DNA of 12,671 nucleotides, from the NCBI RefSeq assembly GCF_937958975.1, contig NZ_CALGRE010000051.1:1-12671 (forward strand). Reading direction: 5' to 3'. Each line of letters starts with the position of its first letter. Position 1 is the first letter of the stretch. This stretch comes from an uncultured Eubacterium sp. (GTDB lineage: Bacteria; Bacillota; Clostridia; Lachnospirales; Lachnospiraceae). Positions 1 through 8,545 of this stretch are shown in pieces. The position numbers and the translations under genes are program-made. The notes under the pieces are model-generated. The model made no database searches, was not told where the DNA came from, and was given only the letters and a program-made list of their open reading frames with translations.

Positions 1-72
1 TTTTTTCAAGCAGAAGACGGCATACGAGATCTGCGTATGTGACTGGAGTTCTGACGTGTGCTCTTCCGATCT
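1..72 (+). other. Illumina P7-side sequencing adapter (contaminant, not genomic)
   Basis: After six T bases, positions 7-30 match the 24-base Illumina P7 flow-cell sequence. Positions 31-38 (CTGCGTAT) sit where the 8-base sample index belongs. Positions 39-72 match the read-2 primer/adapter ending in GCTCTTCCGATCT, with one difference from the standard sequence (T instead of A at position 52). The genomic insert begins at 73. Translated on the minus strand, the adapter gives the residues SRMPSSA, a tail often seen in contaminated database proteins. The junction falls inside the conserved ntpA gene, so the apparent end of that protein is artificial. Confidence 0.98.
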
Positions 73-1233
73 AACGGAAAGCGCACCTTCTCTGTGGTCA
101 CTGCCGAGAGAAACCACGTGTCCGGCTCTCTCATAGAACTGTGCCAGACGGGAACCCAGGTATGCAGGGTAACCCTCCTCACCGGGCATCTCCTCCAGAC
201 GTCCTGACATCTCACGAAGAGCCTCGGCCCAGCGTGATGTGGAGTCTGCCATCAGGGCTACGGAGTAACCCATATCACGGAAATATTCCGCTATGGTAAT
301 ACCTGTATAGATAGAAGCCTCCCTTGCCGCAACAGGCATATCTGAAGTGTTTGCAATCAACACTGTCCTTTCCATCAGAGACTGACCGGTCTTCGGGTCT
401 TTCAACTCCGGAAACTCATTCAGAACATCCGTCATTTCATTTCCACGTTCTCCACAGCCAATATACACTACAATATCTGCCTCAGCCCATTTCGCCAGCT
501 GATGTTGAATTACCGTCTTTCCACTGCCAAAAGGTCCGGGAACCGAAGCGACACCACCTCTCGCAATTGGGAACAACGTATCCACTACCCTCTGCCCTGT
601 TATAAGAGGTTTATTCGGAGCCTTCTTTTCTTTGTAAGGACGTCCTTTTCTAACCGGCCACTTCTGCATAAGAGTCAATTCTTTTTCACCCTCATTTGTT
701 TTTATTGTGGCAACAACTTCCGTGACATCATAAGTACCCGCATTGATACTTGTTATTTCTCCTTTGATTCCATATGGAACCATAATTTTCTGTGTGACAA
801 CTGTTGTCTCTTTTACAGTACCTATGACATCTCCCGCTTCCACAATGTCACCTACTTTTGCAGTCGGCTCAAATTTCCATTTTAACTCTCTTTTGAGCGA
901 AGGAACCTGAACTCCTCTTCTCAAAAGATTTCCAGAAACTTTCATGATATCATCTAACGGTCTCTGTATTCCATCATAAATGCTTCCAATCAATCCCGGT
1001 CCAAGTTCAACAGACATTGGTGCACCTGTTGACACTACCGGTTCGCCGGGACCCAATCCCGACGTTTCTTCGTAAACCTGAATGGAAGCCTTGTCACCAT
1101 GCATTTCTATAATCTCGCCAATAAGCTGTTTGTCACTTACTCTTACAACATCAAACATATTGGCATCTCTCATCCCCTCTGCAATAACTAAAGGTCCCGC
1201 AACCTTTCTTATAATCCCCTTGCTATACTCCAT
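73..1233 (-). CDS. ntpA: V-type ATP synthase catalytic subunit A, partial (387 codons; C-terminus missing)
   Basis: This is the catalytic subunit of the V-type/A-type rotary ATPase. It binds and hydrolyses or makes ATP in the cytoplasmic A3B3 head. The frame opens with ATG at 1231-1233 behind AAAGGA and stays open to the adapter junction at 73. The N-terminal residues MEYSKGIIRKVAGPLV are typical of the family. The Walker A motif GPFGSGKT is near residue 232. Further conserved stretches follow, including IGCGERGNEM, ADSTSRWAEALREMSGR and GEEGYPAYLGSRLAQFYERA. The family is usually about 590 residues long, so about 200 C-terminal residues are missing because the contig ends, not because of mutation. 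The gene starts 53 bases after ntpG; that gap holds a small CGGTTA/TAACCG inverted repeat. The last 230 or so bases are clearly richer in GC than the rest of the gene. ntpB and ntpD would be expected next. Confidence 0.97.
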
Positions 1234-1286
1234 GTCTTTTCCTTTCCGGTTATCCCGTTATATGTTTTAACCGCTTTTTGTCAAAT

Positions 1287-1607
1287 CTAATTATTTCCAA
1301 AAACAATATCGGAACCTATTGCCTGTTCTACAGCATCCTTCACTCCCTGTATTCCTGCCCCGGTATTTCCCAAGACACCGGGTATAAGAATAATAGCAGG
1401 ACTAACATGTTCCCTAAATTTTTCTATTTCATCACTTATTTTTTCTGCCAGCGACTCTGTAATATAAATGATAGCATATTCTCCATTTGCCAGTCTTCGC
1501 AGCTCATGTGCTGCTGCCACTGCATCCGATAAAGGGAATATATCCAGCCCCAGCGCACTGAAACCATAGATACTATCATAATCGCCCATCACAGCTACCT
1601 TATGCAT
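1287..1607 (-). CDS. ntpG: V-type ATP synthase subunit F (NtpG)
   Basis: A 106-residue small subunit of the central shaft. In E. hirae naming it is NtpG, equivalent to subunit F of archaeal and Thermus enzymes, and it binds the D subunit in the rotor. The N-terminus (MHKVAVMGDYDSIYGFSALG) and the segment IIYITESLAEKISDEI are characteristic, as is the C-terminal IILIPGVLGNTG region. The full expected length is present and the gene ends in TAG. Its ATG at 1605-1607 lies inside the end of ntpC, an 8-base overlap (TATGCATAA), which suggests translational coupling. It lies between ntpC and ntpA, the usual order. Confidence 0.93.
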   Translation of the reverse strand: MHKVAVMGDYDSIYGFSALGLDIFPLSDAVAAAHELRRLANGEYAIIYITESLAEKISDEIEKFREHVSPAIILIPGVLGNTGAGIQGVKDAVEQAIGSDIVFGNN

Positions 1608-2568
1608 ACATTACCCTTACCCTTTCTTTTAAAAACTCATTGTCAAAACCATTCTGTTTTCCTGACAAAATAATTTTTATTGTTTTTATCTCTATATCTC
1701 TGGCAATAGCATACGCTACAATCGGACCAATAGAAAATGCATTATATTTTTCCGGTTTAATGTCCTGAATAATTTTATTATCACACCAACACTCGAATAC
1801 AGACATTGATTTTTTGAGAGCCGAAACCGCCTCACTGTAACCTGCACTCTCCAGATAACCGCATACACTATCAATTCCCCCATCAACGGAAGCTGTCAAA
1901 TCTGTTATGCTTACTCCCTCACAAGGTACAACACATTTTTTTACAAACTCACTGTCTTTGTTTGTTGCTGCACAGCGTACAGCAATTTTAATGTCCGCCA
2001 CAGTCACTACGGTATCCGCATATTTCTGTATCAAACCATTCTTAGATTTTTTCCCCGCCTGTCTAACAGCTTTCAGCGTAGCTCTGTCAATAATAATATC
2101 ACACAACTGACCACTTCCTGTCTGTAATAACATTTCTGTTGCTTCCTTTGCCGCCTCTGACATATCCGGAGGAAGTGATGAGTATTGCCCCTGTTTAATA
2201 CACTCTTTTAAAAATTCAGGTTCTAACCTGCATCCGGTATAAAACATATTTTTTGCCTCGCCTGAGGTACAGACCTGTTTAATAGCTGCTTTCAAATTAT
2301 GAAATTCATCACCTATCGAAAGAATTTCAATCTCGTTATCATCACCGGCTAATTCTCTGATAAGCTGCTTTGTTTTGTCTTTTTCATTTTGCAGCATTTC
2401 TTCCAAAGGCTGTTCTATGTCTCCATTTCCCCAGCCCTTATCCCTCAAAAAATTCAGGCACTCGTTATAATCTGAACATTGCAGAAGAGCAGCGATTGTA
2501 TCATCCGAAAATAAATTTCCTTCCAATGCCCTAATTCTGGCAACACCATAAGTATATTCCATTTCCAT
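1600..2568 (-). CDS. ntpC: V-type ATP synthase subunit C
   Basis: A 322-residue protein of the V-ATPase C/AC39 family (subunit d in eukaryotes). It forms the funnel that connects the central rotor shaft to the membrane ring. The opening MEMEYTYGVARIRALEGNLFS is typical, with recurring YNECLNFL- and YADTVVTVADIKIAVR-like helical segments and the C-terminal IGPIVAYAIARDIEIKTIKIIL, a conserved family ending. An AGGAGG sequence about 7 bases before the ATG at 2566-2568 fixes the start; the second ATG two codons later is too far from it. The ribosome site overlaps the TAG stop of ntpE, and the end overlaps ntpG. The length is normal and the frame is intact. Confidence 0.94.
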   Translation of the reverse strand: MEMEYTYGVARIRALEGNLFSDDTIAALLQCSDYNECLNFLRDKGWGNGDIEQPLEEMLQNEKDKTKQLIRELAGDDNEIEILSIGDEFHNLKAAIKQVCTSGEAKNMFYTGCRLEPEFLKECIKQGQYSSLPPDMSEAAKEATEMLLQTGSGQLCDIIIDRATLKAVRQAGKKSKNGLIQKYADTVVTVADIKIAVRCAATNKDSEFVKKCVVPCEGVSITDLTASVDGGIDSVCGYLESAGYSEAVSALKKSMSVFECWCDNKIIQDIKPEKYNAFSIGPIVAYAIARDIEIKTIKIILSGKQNGFDNEFLKERVRVMYA

Positions 2569-2579
2569 GGCATTACCTC

Positions 2580-3182
2580 CTAATTCGTTTTCTCAAATAA
2601 TGACTTATTTGCAATATCCTTTAATCTATCTAAGTTTGCTGCAAACAACGCTTTTATGGTACAGTTTTCTTCAATCTCACCATAAGTCAGAATAAAACCA
2701 TCCTCAATATCTCTCGCATCAGAACTTATCTCCAGAGAACCTCCTCTGCTTTTAGAGATATCTTTTATCTTTCCCCGAAAATCTTTCGGAAGCCGCTCTA
2801 AATCTTTTGCATTAAAGTATATTACTCCACAACCGTCACTTACATTTGACTCAAGTATTTTACCTATGAAATCAAAATATTTTTCATCGCTAAAACTATG
2901 AATTGTTTCCTGCGCCTGAGCAATTACTTTATTGATACACTCTTGTCTGGCCTTTAGCAGAGAATTTCTTTTTTTAAACTCCGCACCGGATTTTGTCTTT
3001 TCTTCATAAAGCTTTCTATCTGCCTGAGCTTTTTTCTCAATCTTCTCTATTTCCAAAGCTGTTTCTTTTTTTGCCTGCTCCATAAACGAATTGCAATACT
3101 CATCAGCCTGTTTTAAGATTTCATCTGCCTCAGCTTTTGCCTGCCTATGAATTTCTTCTACTATGCTGTCTAATCCGCTCAT
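2580..3182 (-). CDS. ntpE: V-type ATP synthase subunit E (peripheral stalk)
   Basis: A 200-residue peripheral stalk subunit. With NtpF it forms the heterodimeric coiled coil that holds the catalytic head still against the membrane stator. Residues 1 to about 100 are strongly charged and alanine/glutamate/lysine rich, consistent with a long coiled coil. The second half is a globular domain with the pattern GVIYFNAKDLERLPKDF and DGFILTYGEIEENCTIKALF, typical of subunit E binding to the top of the head. AAAGGAGC precedes the ATG at 3180-3182. The gap to ntpK is 15 bases. The TAG stop lies inside the ribosome site of ntpC. Confidence 0.93.
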   Translation of the reverse strand: MSGLDSIVEEIHRQAKAEADEILKQADEYCNSFMEQAKKETALEIEKIEKKAQADRKLYEEKTKSGAEFKKRNSLLKARQECINKVIAQAQETIHSFSDEKYFDFIGKILESNVSDGCGVIYFNAKDLERLPKDFRGKIKDISKSRGGSLEISSDARDIEDGFILTYGEIEENCTIKALFAANLDRLKDIANKSLFEKTN

Positions 3183-3197
3183 ACACTGCTCCTTTCC

Positions 3198-3692
3198 TTA
3201 TAACGCAATTCCATTAATTGCAAGGAATGAGATAAGAAGTGCAAGAATTGCATATGTCTCAACCATAGCCGGGAAAAGCATAGCTTTTGCAAACTGTTCA
3301 GGTCTTTTTGCAATAATTCCAATACTTGCCGCAGATGTTCTTCCCTGATACTTTCCGGATACAAGACCAACAATTGCAATCGGAAGACATGCCGCTAATA
3401 TTTCGAGTCCTTGAAGAGCTGTAATTGTCACTGCTCCGCCTCCGATAATTCCAATTTTTGACAGAGTAACAAATCCAATCAAAAGTCCGTAAAGTCCCTG
3501 TGTACCAGGTAACAGCTGCATTACTAAAACTTTTGCAAATTTGGATGGGTCCTCTGTCATAACTCCTGATGCTGCCTGGCCTGCCGTACCGACACCGATA
3601 GCCGAACCCATTCCCGCCATAAGCACTGCCAACGCTGCGCCGAGAAGTGCATAAAAAGTTCCTAAGTTTTCAAAAAAGTCTCCAAATGTCAT
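3198..3692 (-). CDS. ntpK: V-type ATP synthase subunit K, Na+-type rotor proteolipid
   Basis: A 164-residue membrane proteolipid that forms the rotating ion-carrying ring. Four hydrophobic helices show the duplicated hairpin typical of V-type K/c subunits. Residues that coordinate Na+ in E. hirae NtpK are all present: L61, T64 and Q65 in MQLLPGTQGLYG, Q116 in KYQGR, and the ion-binding carboxylate E145 in MVETYAIL. Only the second hairpin carries the carboxylate, so there is one ion site per four-helix protomer. AAAGGAG precedes the ATG and overlaps the end of ntpI, which is 2 bases away. The Na+ assignment comes from these residues and has not been measured. Confidence 0.96.
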   Translation of the reverse strand: MTFGDFFENLGTFYALLGAALAVLMAGMGSAIGVGTAGQAASGVMTEDPSKFAKVLVMQLLPGTQGLYGLLIGFVTLSKIGIIGGGAVTITALQGLEILAACLPIAIVGLVSGKYQGRTSAASIGIIAKRPEQFAKAMLFPAMVETYAILALLISFLAINGIAL

Positions 3693-3694
3693 AA

Positions 3695-5707
3695 TTAATT
3701 CTCCTTTACATTGACGTATTTTGTATTCTCTTTAAATGGCATAAATTCTCTACTTCCGCCTTCATAGAACTTACCAAAAAACTCGACATATTGAAGTCTA
3801 TTGGTATGAACATATGCGCCAAGAAGATTAATTGCCATATTGAATATATGTCCAAAAATAAACACTGCAATAAATAATATCACTCCTACGAATGACCTGC
3901 CTCCCATAGCCGCCATCGTATTAATAACCTGTGCGATAACTCCGGTTGCCAGCCCTAAGGCTAAAAGTCTCGAATACGAGAGTAAATCACTGAGCCAGCT
4001 TGTTGTATCATATAGACTATATGCTCCAAGTAATAGTCTTTTTGCAGGATTTTTTGCCCTTCTTCCTGCCATAAGCAATATTCCAAGCATACCACCGATT
4101 GCCATAATCTTTGCCAATAGATTTACAGCTGGTGGAAACACAATCATAGTCCCTGCCAGTGATGAAAAAATGCTGGTTGGTATCAATAAAAGAATTAATC
4201 CTATCAAAAATACATACCAAAAAACCACATCGCATATAAAAGACATCACATCTCTTTGTCTTAACATCATATATCCTTTGATTGCCAGACCTGTAAACAA
4301 ATGAATAATACCAAAAATCATACAATATATAAGCATTGTCATTGGTTTCTTAATCGGCTCAAACCAAAGTGCCGGAATGGCAATATCTACTCCAAAAAAT
4401 GTATTTCCGATTACGGTAATCGCATCACCAAAGTATCCTCCAAACAATATGCCCCAAGCCAGCGTGGAGAGACCGCAGTTCTTAAACATTCTAAGCGATT
4501 TCTGCATGGAATCGGACATATTTGGAAATTTTTTCAATGCCCATAAGCACCCCAAAAACATCAAGAGACCATATGCTGCGTCACTGAGCATAATCCCAAA
4601 CAAAAAATAATAGAAAAATGCAGTAATTTTTGTTGGGTCAATCTCATGTTTTGCCGGATATCCAAAAGAAGTCACAACCCCTTCTACCGCTCCCGCTGTC
4701 TTTCCATTAGATAACAACACCGGAACCTCTTCATGATTCCCCGGTTCCTCAACATCGAATGCTACCGTGAATTTCTTTTCTATTTTTTCTTTTAATGCTT
4801 TTATTTCCTTTTCGGGAATATAACCACTAATAAAAAAGGTATGCTTTGACTGTAAAACCTTACCTACCACTCTATACTTATCTGCCCTGACAGTATAATA
4901 GTCTACAATCTGTTTTACCTCATTTCGCATCATTGCAGCATGCCCTATCTCAGCTTTTATCTCCTCAATCTCACGAACAGCTTCTTCAATTCTTTTTTCT
5001 CTATTTTCTATTGAAACAGCAGGAACATGATGTGCCATAACAGGCGGTCTGCTAAACCCAAGCTGTCTCAATGCCTTTTCTACTGCTTCCTGGTGTTCTT
5101 TTATATAAGTACATGTAATATATGTCTGGTATTTATCAGCCATAATAACCTGTATATACACATGTTCCGGCATTTTCTCAATCTGCTCCACCTTCAATAT
5201 AATCTGTTCCTGATTATACGAACCTGTAATGCTTCCTGCCATAAAGCCCGTTTTCTTTGTTCCCTGATAATTCATAGGTACATCCAAAGATAACCAAGGC
5301 TGTAATGCCTGAATTTCTTCTTTATTTTTTATGATTTGTGCTTCTCTGTCATCAATAACTTTTTTTTGCTGAATCACCTTATTAACTAGAGACATAGTCT
5401 TTTGTTGATTATCCACAGTCTCTAAATAATCGGAATCTGAAATCTGACGCTTTCCCTCCAGAGAGGAAAATATTGACTTATCTTCCGGCATATACATCTG
5501 CATGATTTCCAGAGCATTTTCCGCCAAAGCAGCATTTCTCTCGAAAATAGAAATCTGGGTCGCAGTATTTGTCTTGGCAAATATCGTATCCTCTGATTCG
5601 CTTTCTATTATTTCAAGACAGCCTTTCCGTTGTAAGAGTTCAAGAATCCTTTTTCGATTCTCTTTCATAGCGCATATATTAATTTTGCGCATTTGCAAAA
5701 CTGCCAT
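3695..5707 (-). CDS. ntpI: V-type ATP synthase subunit I (membrane stator)
   Basis: A 670-residue stator subunit, equivalent to subunit a, which provides the half-channels for ion passage beside the K ring. Residues 1 to about 360 form the cytoplasmic arm that contacts the peripheral stalks, with charged helical segments near 105-135 and 235-275. From about 365 to 640 there are seven or eight membrane helices, beginning with FFYYFLFGIMLSDAAYGLLM. Conserved arginines matching those essential in E. hirae NtpI are visible at R580 (SYSRLLALGLA) and R637 (HTNRLQYVEFFGKFYEGG). The start MAVLQMRKINICAMK is standard and follows AGGAGG by four bases. The length is normal with no interruption. Confidence 0.96.
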   Translation of the reverse strand: MAVLQMRKINICAMKENRKRILELLQRKGCLEIIESESEDTIFAKTNTATQISIFERNAALAENALEIMQMYMPEDKSIFSSLEGKRQISDSDYLETVDNQQKTMSLVNKVIQQKKVIDDREAQIIKNKEEIQALQPWLSLDVPMNYQGTKKTGFMAGSITGSYNQEQIILKVEQIEKMPEHVYIQVIMADKYQTYITCTYIKEHQEAVEKALRQLGFSRPPVMAHHVPAVSIENREKRIEEAVREIEEIKAEIGHAAMMRNEVKQIVDYYTVRADKYRVVGKVLQSKHTFFISGYIPEKEIKALKEKIEKKFTVAFDVEEPGNHEEVPVLLSNGKTAGAVEGVVTSFGYPAKHEIDPTKITAFFYYFLFGIMLSDAAYGLLMFLGCLWALKKFPNMSDSMQKSLRMFKNCGLSTLAWGILFGGYFGDAITVIGNTFFGVDIAIPALWFEPIKKPMTMLIYCMIFGIIHLFTGLAIKGYMMLRQRDVMSFICDVVFWYVFLIGLILLLIPTSIFSSLAGTMIVFPPAVNLLAKIMAIGGMLGILLMAGRRAKNPAKRLLLGAYSLYDTTSWLSDLLSYSRLLALGLATGVIAQVINTMAAMGGRSFVGVILFIAVFIFGHIFNMAINLLGAYVHTNRLQYVEFFGKFYEGGSREFMPFKENTKYVNVKEN

Positions 5708-5715
5708 AAATCCTC

Positions 5716-6024
5716 CTAAATTAATGCGTCAATAACAGCATTTACTGTTATTTCTTCCCTTTTTAGTGCAGTATTCTTTAACTCAGATACCTTACTATCA
5801 ATCTTTTTATTGTATTCTCTATTATATTCATTGCATTCCTGCACAACAATATCCATATCTTTTTTTGCCTTTTCCTGTGCTTTTTGCAATAAATCGTTTC
5901 TGTACTGCACCGCTTTCACTTTAATTTCCTGCTTCATATCCGCTGCATTATCATTTGCAGTAGACACTATTTTTTCTGCATCCATTTCTGCAATACGAAC
6001 TGCATCAACTGTCTCTTTTATCAC
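5716..6024 (-). CDS. ntpF: V-type ATP synthase peripheral stalk subunit F/H-type, GTG start
   Basis: A 102-residue, almost wholly helical and highly charged protein, the expected partner of subunit E in the peripheral stalk. It is NtpF in E. hirae naming and is often annotated as subunit G or H elsewhere. It is the first gene of the operon, where NtpF is expected. The start is GTG at 6022-6024. The overlapping ATG at 6024-6026 reads straight into TGA, and an in-frame TGA at 6040-6042 blocks any longer start. AAAGGATG lies about 8 bases upstream. The TAG stop overlaps the ribosome site of ntpI. Identification rests on position, size and coiled-coil character more than on sharp motifs. Confidence 0.85.
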   Translation of the reverse strand: MIKETVDAVRIAEMDAEKIVSTANDNAADMKQEIKVKAVQYRNDLLQKAQEKAKKDMDIVVQECNEYNREYNKKIDSKVSELKNTALKREEITVNAVIDALI

Positions 6025-6058
6025 ATTGACACCATCCTTTCATTATGTTTTTTTATCC

Positions 6059-6174
6059 AAAAAACATACATTTTATTTACTTTAAATACACTTTCTAATC
6101 ATAAGTCATCCATTTTTTGTATACAAGTTGCAATTTTTATCAACTGTATGTATTTTTTACATTGTATGTTTTTT
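6059..6174. repeat. Dispersed TGTATG/CATACA repeats around the ntp promoter
   Basis: A perfect 12-base inverted repeat (AAAAAACATACA at 6059-6070, TGTATGTTTTTT at 6163-6174) flanks the candidate promoter. Another TGTATG is at 6145-6150, and the 10-base palindrome TTGTATACAA (6117-6126) covers the proposed -35 box. This could be a regulator-binding cluster or simple AT-rich coincidence. The rest of 6025-6302 shows nothing else recognisable. Confidence 0.3.
6098..6126 (-). promoter_or_regulatory. Possible sigma-A promoter of the ntp operon
   Basis: On the minus strand, TTGTAT (6121-6126) is followed after 17 bases by TATGAT (6098-6103). The -10 box is close to consensus and the -35 is weak. 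The site lies about 75 bases before the ntpF start. It is the best candidate I see between the upstream terminator and ntpF, but the region is so AT-rich that chance matches are likely. Confidence 0.35.
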
Positions 6175-6302
6175 ATATAACTTGCATACTCTTTATTATT
6201 TTGAATGAATACATATTTTTTACTATACCATAATATTCCAAAAACATGTATAAAAAATGAACAAACTTTATCTTTTTTCAAACGGTTTCATCTAGCAGCC
6301 TC

Positions 6303-6357
6303 AAAAAAGAAACTGCCACATAACATTCTTAGACTTTTGTTATGCGACAGTCTCTTT
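6303..6357 (-). terminator. Intrinsic terminator after the GH76 gene
   Basis: Arms 6338-6357 and 6306-6325 pair over 20 positions around a 12-base loop, followed on the minus strand by a T run (6303-6308). The minus-strand RNA is fully paired because three positions become G-U wobbles. The plus-strand RNA would have three A-C mismatches there. This fixes its direction. It begins one base after the GH76 stop codon. Confidence 0.88.
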
Positions 6358-6358
6358 C

Positions 6359-8524
6359 TTAAGGTTTTACAACTATATTTCCCCAGTCATAATCTACCTC
6401 TTTTATTGTTTCGTCTACTACTTTTAATATATTGTTATATAAAAACTGATGTCCTTCATAAGAACTCATTTTGGTATTTTCATATAGACTTTTTGCCACA
6501 TCAAATGTAGAAAAACTATGAATCTCCCGGCTATAAACATAATCACCATTTTCTAAAACTGCAAAAGCCCTCACTCTATACTTTGCATTCAGTTCCTTCT
6601 TAGAATATGGACCAAAAGTAATTGTTCTTACGAAATATGTTGCCGTTTCTGAATCTCCCATGCTTACAGCTGCTGTTCCCAATGTCGTCGATAAAAAAGA
6701 TTTGACATACATTTTATTACTTCCCACAACCATGTCACTATCTTTTATATCAAATTTTGTTTCATCCACCGAATCAACACCATATATCAGTCCCCATTTT
6801 TCAACTTTCTTTCCACAGATTGTTTTCTCCACAGAACCAACTGTTCTAATTCCACCCAATGTGGCACTAATTTGAAAACCTTCTATCCTCACATCTCTGC
6901 TCGTCAAAACATCATCTCTGTAAACCGCTCCGTCCGGTAATATTCTCTGACCATCAGCTGTTTCAAAATGGAACTTTTGCATAGAACTGTTGACGTTTTC
7001 CGCATTTGCTAAAATATAATATTCACTATCATTTGGATTGACCAGAAGATATTTCCCTGTCTTTACTGATTTGATTGCCAGCTGTACACCATCATCCAGT
7101 CTCTCTAAAATAAATTTGGACTCATCGCTCACTGTATCTTCGTTGGCAGTAACATAAAATCCATTGGAGCCATAAGCTGCCCTCACATATTTTTCTGTTA
7201 CAAGTGATTTGAGAGAGATTGTTCCGTCAGAATTTATCTCCACACGCAATTGTTCCCAGTCTCCTCTGCTTGTACTTCTGGACAATATAGTCGTATCTTT
7301 TGTACCATTTTTAAGCTGGGCATACTTGTCATTAGATTCTGATTTTAAGAACATATATCCCTGATTATCACTCGTTGCTGTCTCAAATTTGAAATAATCA
7401 AAGTTGCAGACATGTTCCGTGTCTGATTTAAATATTACATATATATTTTGAAGTCCTTTGACTCTGGCAGTATCTACTGTTATCTCTTTCCAGTCGCTCC
7501 AATCTCCAGTATTATCCAGCACTGCTTTCGCTATAATTGTACCGTCTGTTGCTCCCAGTCGAAACTCAACAATCCCCTGTTTTCCTTGACTTTCAGTTTT
7601 TCTTGAATATCTTAACTTTAATTTAGATGCCCCTATATTTCCAAAATCAACATTATAATACGCAGTATAATTCTCATTTTTGATTCCTCCAAGGCTTCTT
7701 TCTCCACTTGTTCCTGAACTCTTCTCAGAAATAAGCCCTCTCGTATAATCCATATCCTCTGCCTCTATTATGGAATATGCATCACGCTCAAGTGTGTTAT
7801 GATATGTGGGTATGTTCGCCATTAATGAAATTACATTATAAGCCGTATAACACTGCCATGTTATATCTTCAGGCGCCTTTCTATTCCATGTACACTGCTG
7901 TATATTTTTAGAGTTTCTGTTCATCCATGCGATTTTTGCATTATCTCTGAAAAAATCCAGATATTCAGGTCTGTTAAAATCAATAATGAACTTTCTGAGA
8001 TATCTCATCAAGATACCTCTCATCTTTGAATTATCCTCTTTATTTGCATCTTCTTTAATTAGAATATTATTATAGCAAAGGTGTTTAAACACATGTTCAA
8101 CTGCATTGCAGGCATCTTCATAATATTTCTGTTCTCCATAATGCTCGTACAGCATTGTGGCTGCACCGATAAAAGTACCCTGATTATATGTTGAACACCA
8201 GTATTCATGCATTGTATCCCAGACATGTCCTATGTCTTCTCCCTCTTTTTCATACATTGTGCTGTTCCGCCACGAATCAAAAAGATTTTTTGCCTTAGTA
8301 TAATAGCTTTCATCTCCTGTAGCCATTGCCAGATAACAGGCACCAACAGTAGCCGGTCCATTAATACATGATGTTGTATCATCATTTTCGTGATTCATTT
8401 TCCAAATAAGCATACCGTCATTTCTATTATGTGCCCTCTCATACATCAGGTCAAAATTGTTTTTTCCATATGTCAAATATTTTTCATCACCAAACATAAG
8501 ATAGGCGCGAACAGATGCCAGCAC
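6359..8524 (-). CDS. GH76 protein, C-terminal fragment: catalytic core, CBM6-like, trefoil and C-terminal module
   Basis: 721 residues counted from GTG at 8522-8524; the frame is open back to 8545 and includes NDDLAWG with the catalytic Asp pair. Further GH76 hallmarks are INGPATVGACYLAMATGDESY (around residues 54-74), STYNQGTFIGAATMLY (111-126) and KMRGILMRYLRKF (167-179). Residues about 249-381 match the CBM6 pattern: IIEAEDMDY, GERSLGGI, GDWSDWKEITVD, NFDYFKFE. About 388-523 is a fascin-like trefoil. About 540-673 is a beta-rich module (RIEGFQISATLGGIRTVGSV, WGLIYGVDS) that I associate with extracellular Clostridia proteins. No ribosome site precedes the GTG and there is no signal peptide, so this piece is unlikely to be made and exported on its own. 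Confidence 0.6.
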   Translation of the reverse strand: MLASVRAYLMFGDEKYLTYGKNNFDLMYERAHNRNDGMLIWKMNHENDDTTSCINGPATVGACYLAMATGDESYYTKAKNLFDSWRNSTMYEKEGEDIGHVWDTMHEYWCSTYNQGTFIGAATMLYEHYGEQKYYEDACNAVEHVFKHLCYNNILIKEDANKEDNSKMRGILMRYLRKFIIDFNRPEYLDFFRDNAKIAWMNRNSKNIQQCTWNRKAPEDITWQCYTAYNVISLMANIPTYHNTLERDAYSIIEAEDMDYTRGLISEKSSGTSGERSLGGIKNENYTAYYNVDFGNIGASKLKLRYSRKTESQGKQGIVEFRLGATDGTIIAKAVLDNTGDWSDWKEITVDTARVKGLQNIYVIFKSDTEHVCNFDYFKFETATSDNQGYMFLKSESNDKYAQLKNGTKDTTILSRSTSRGDWEQLRVEINSDGTISLKSLVTEKYVRAAYGSNGFYVTANEDTVSDESKFILERLDDGVQLAIKSVKTGKYLLVNPNDSEYYILANAENVNSSMQKFHFETADGQRILPDGAVYRDDVLTSRDVRIEGFQISATLGGIRTVGSVEKTICGKKVEKWGLIYGVDSVDETKFDIKDSDMVVGSNKMYVKSFLSTTLGTAAVSMGDSETATYFVRTITFGPYSKKELNAKYRVRAFAVLENGDYVYSREIHSFSTFDVAKSLYENTKMSSYEGHQFLYNNILKVVDETIKEVDYDWGNIVVKP

Positions 8525-8545
8525 CCCCCATGCAAGGTCATCATT

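Noticed and set aside
324..885. Plus-strand reading frames opposite ntpA
   Set aside because: They are antisense to a clearly conserved gene and have no recognisable protein features.
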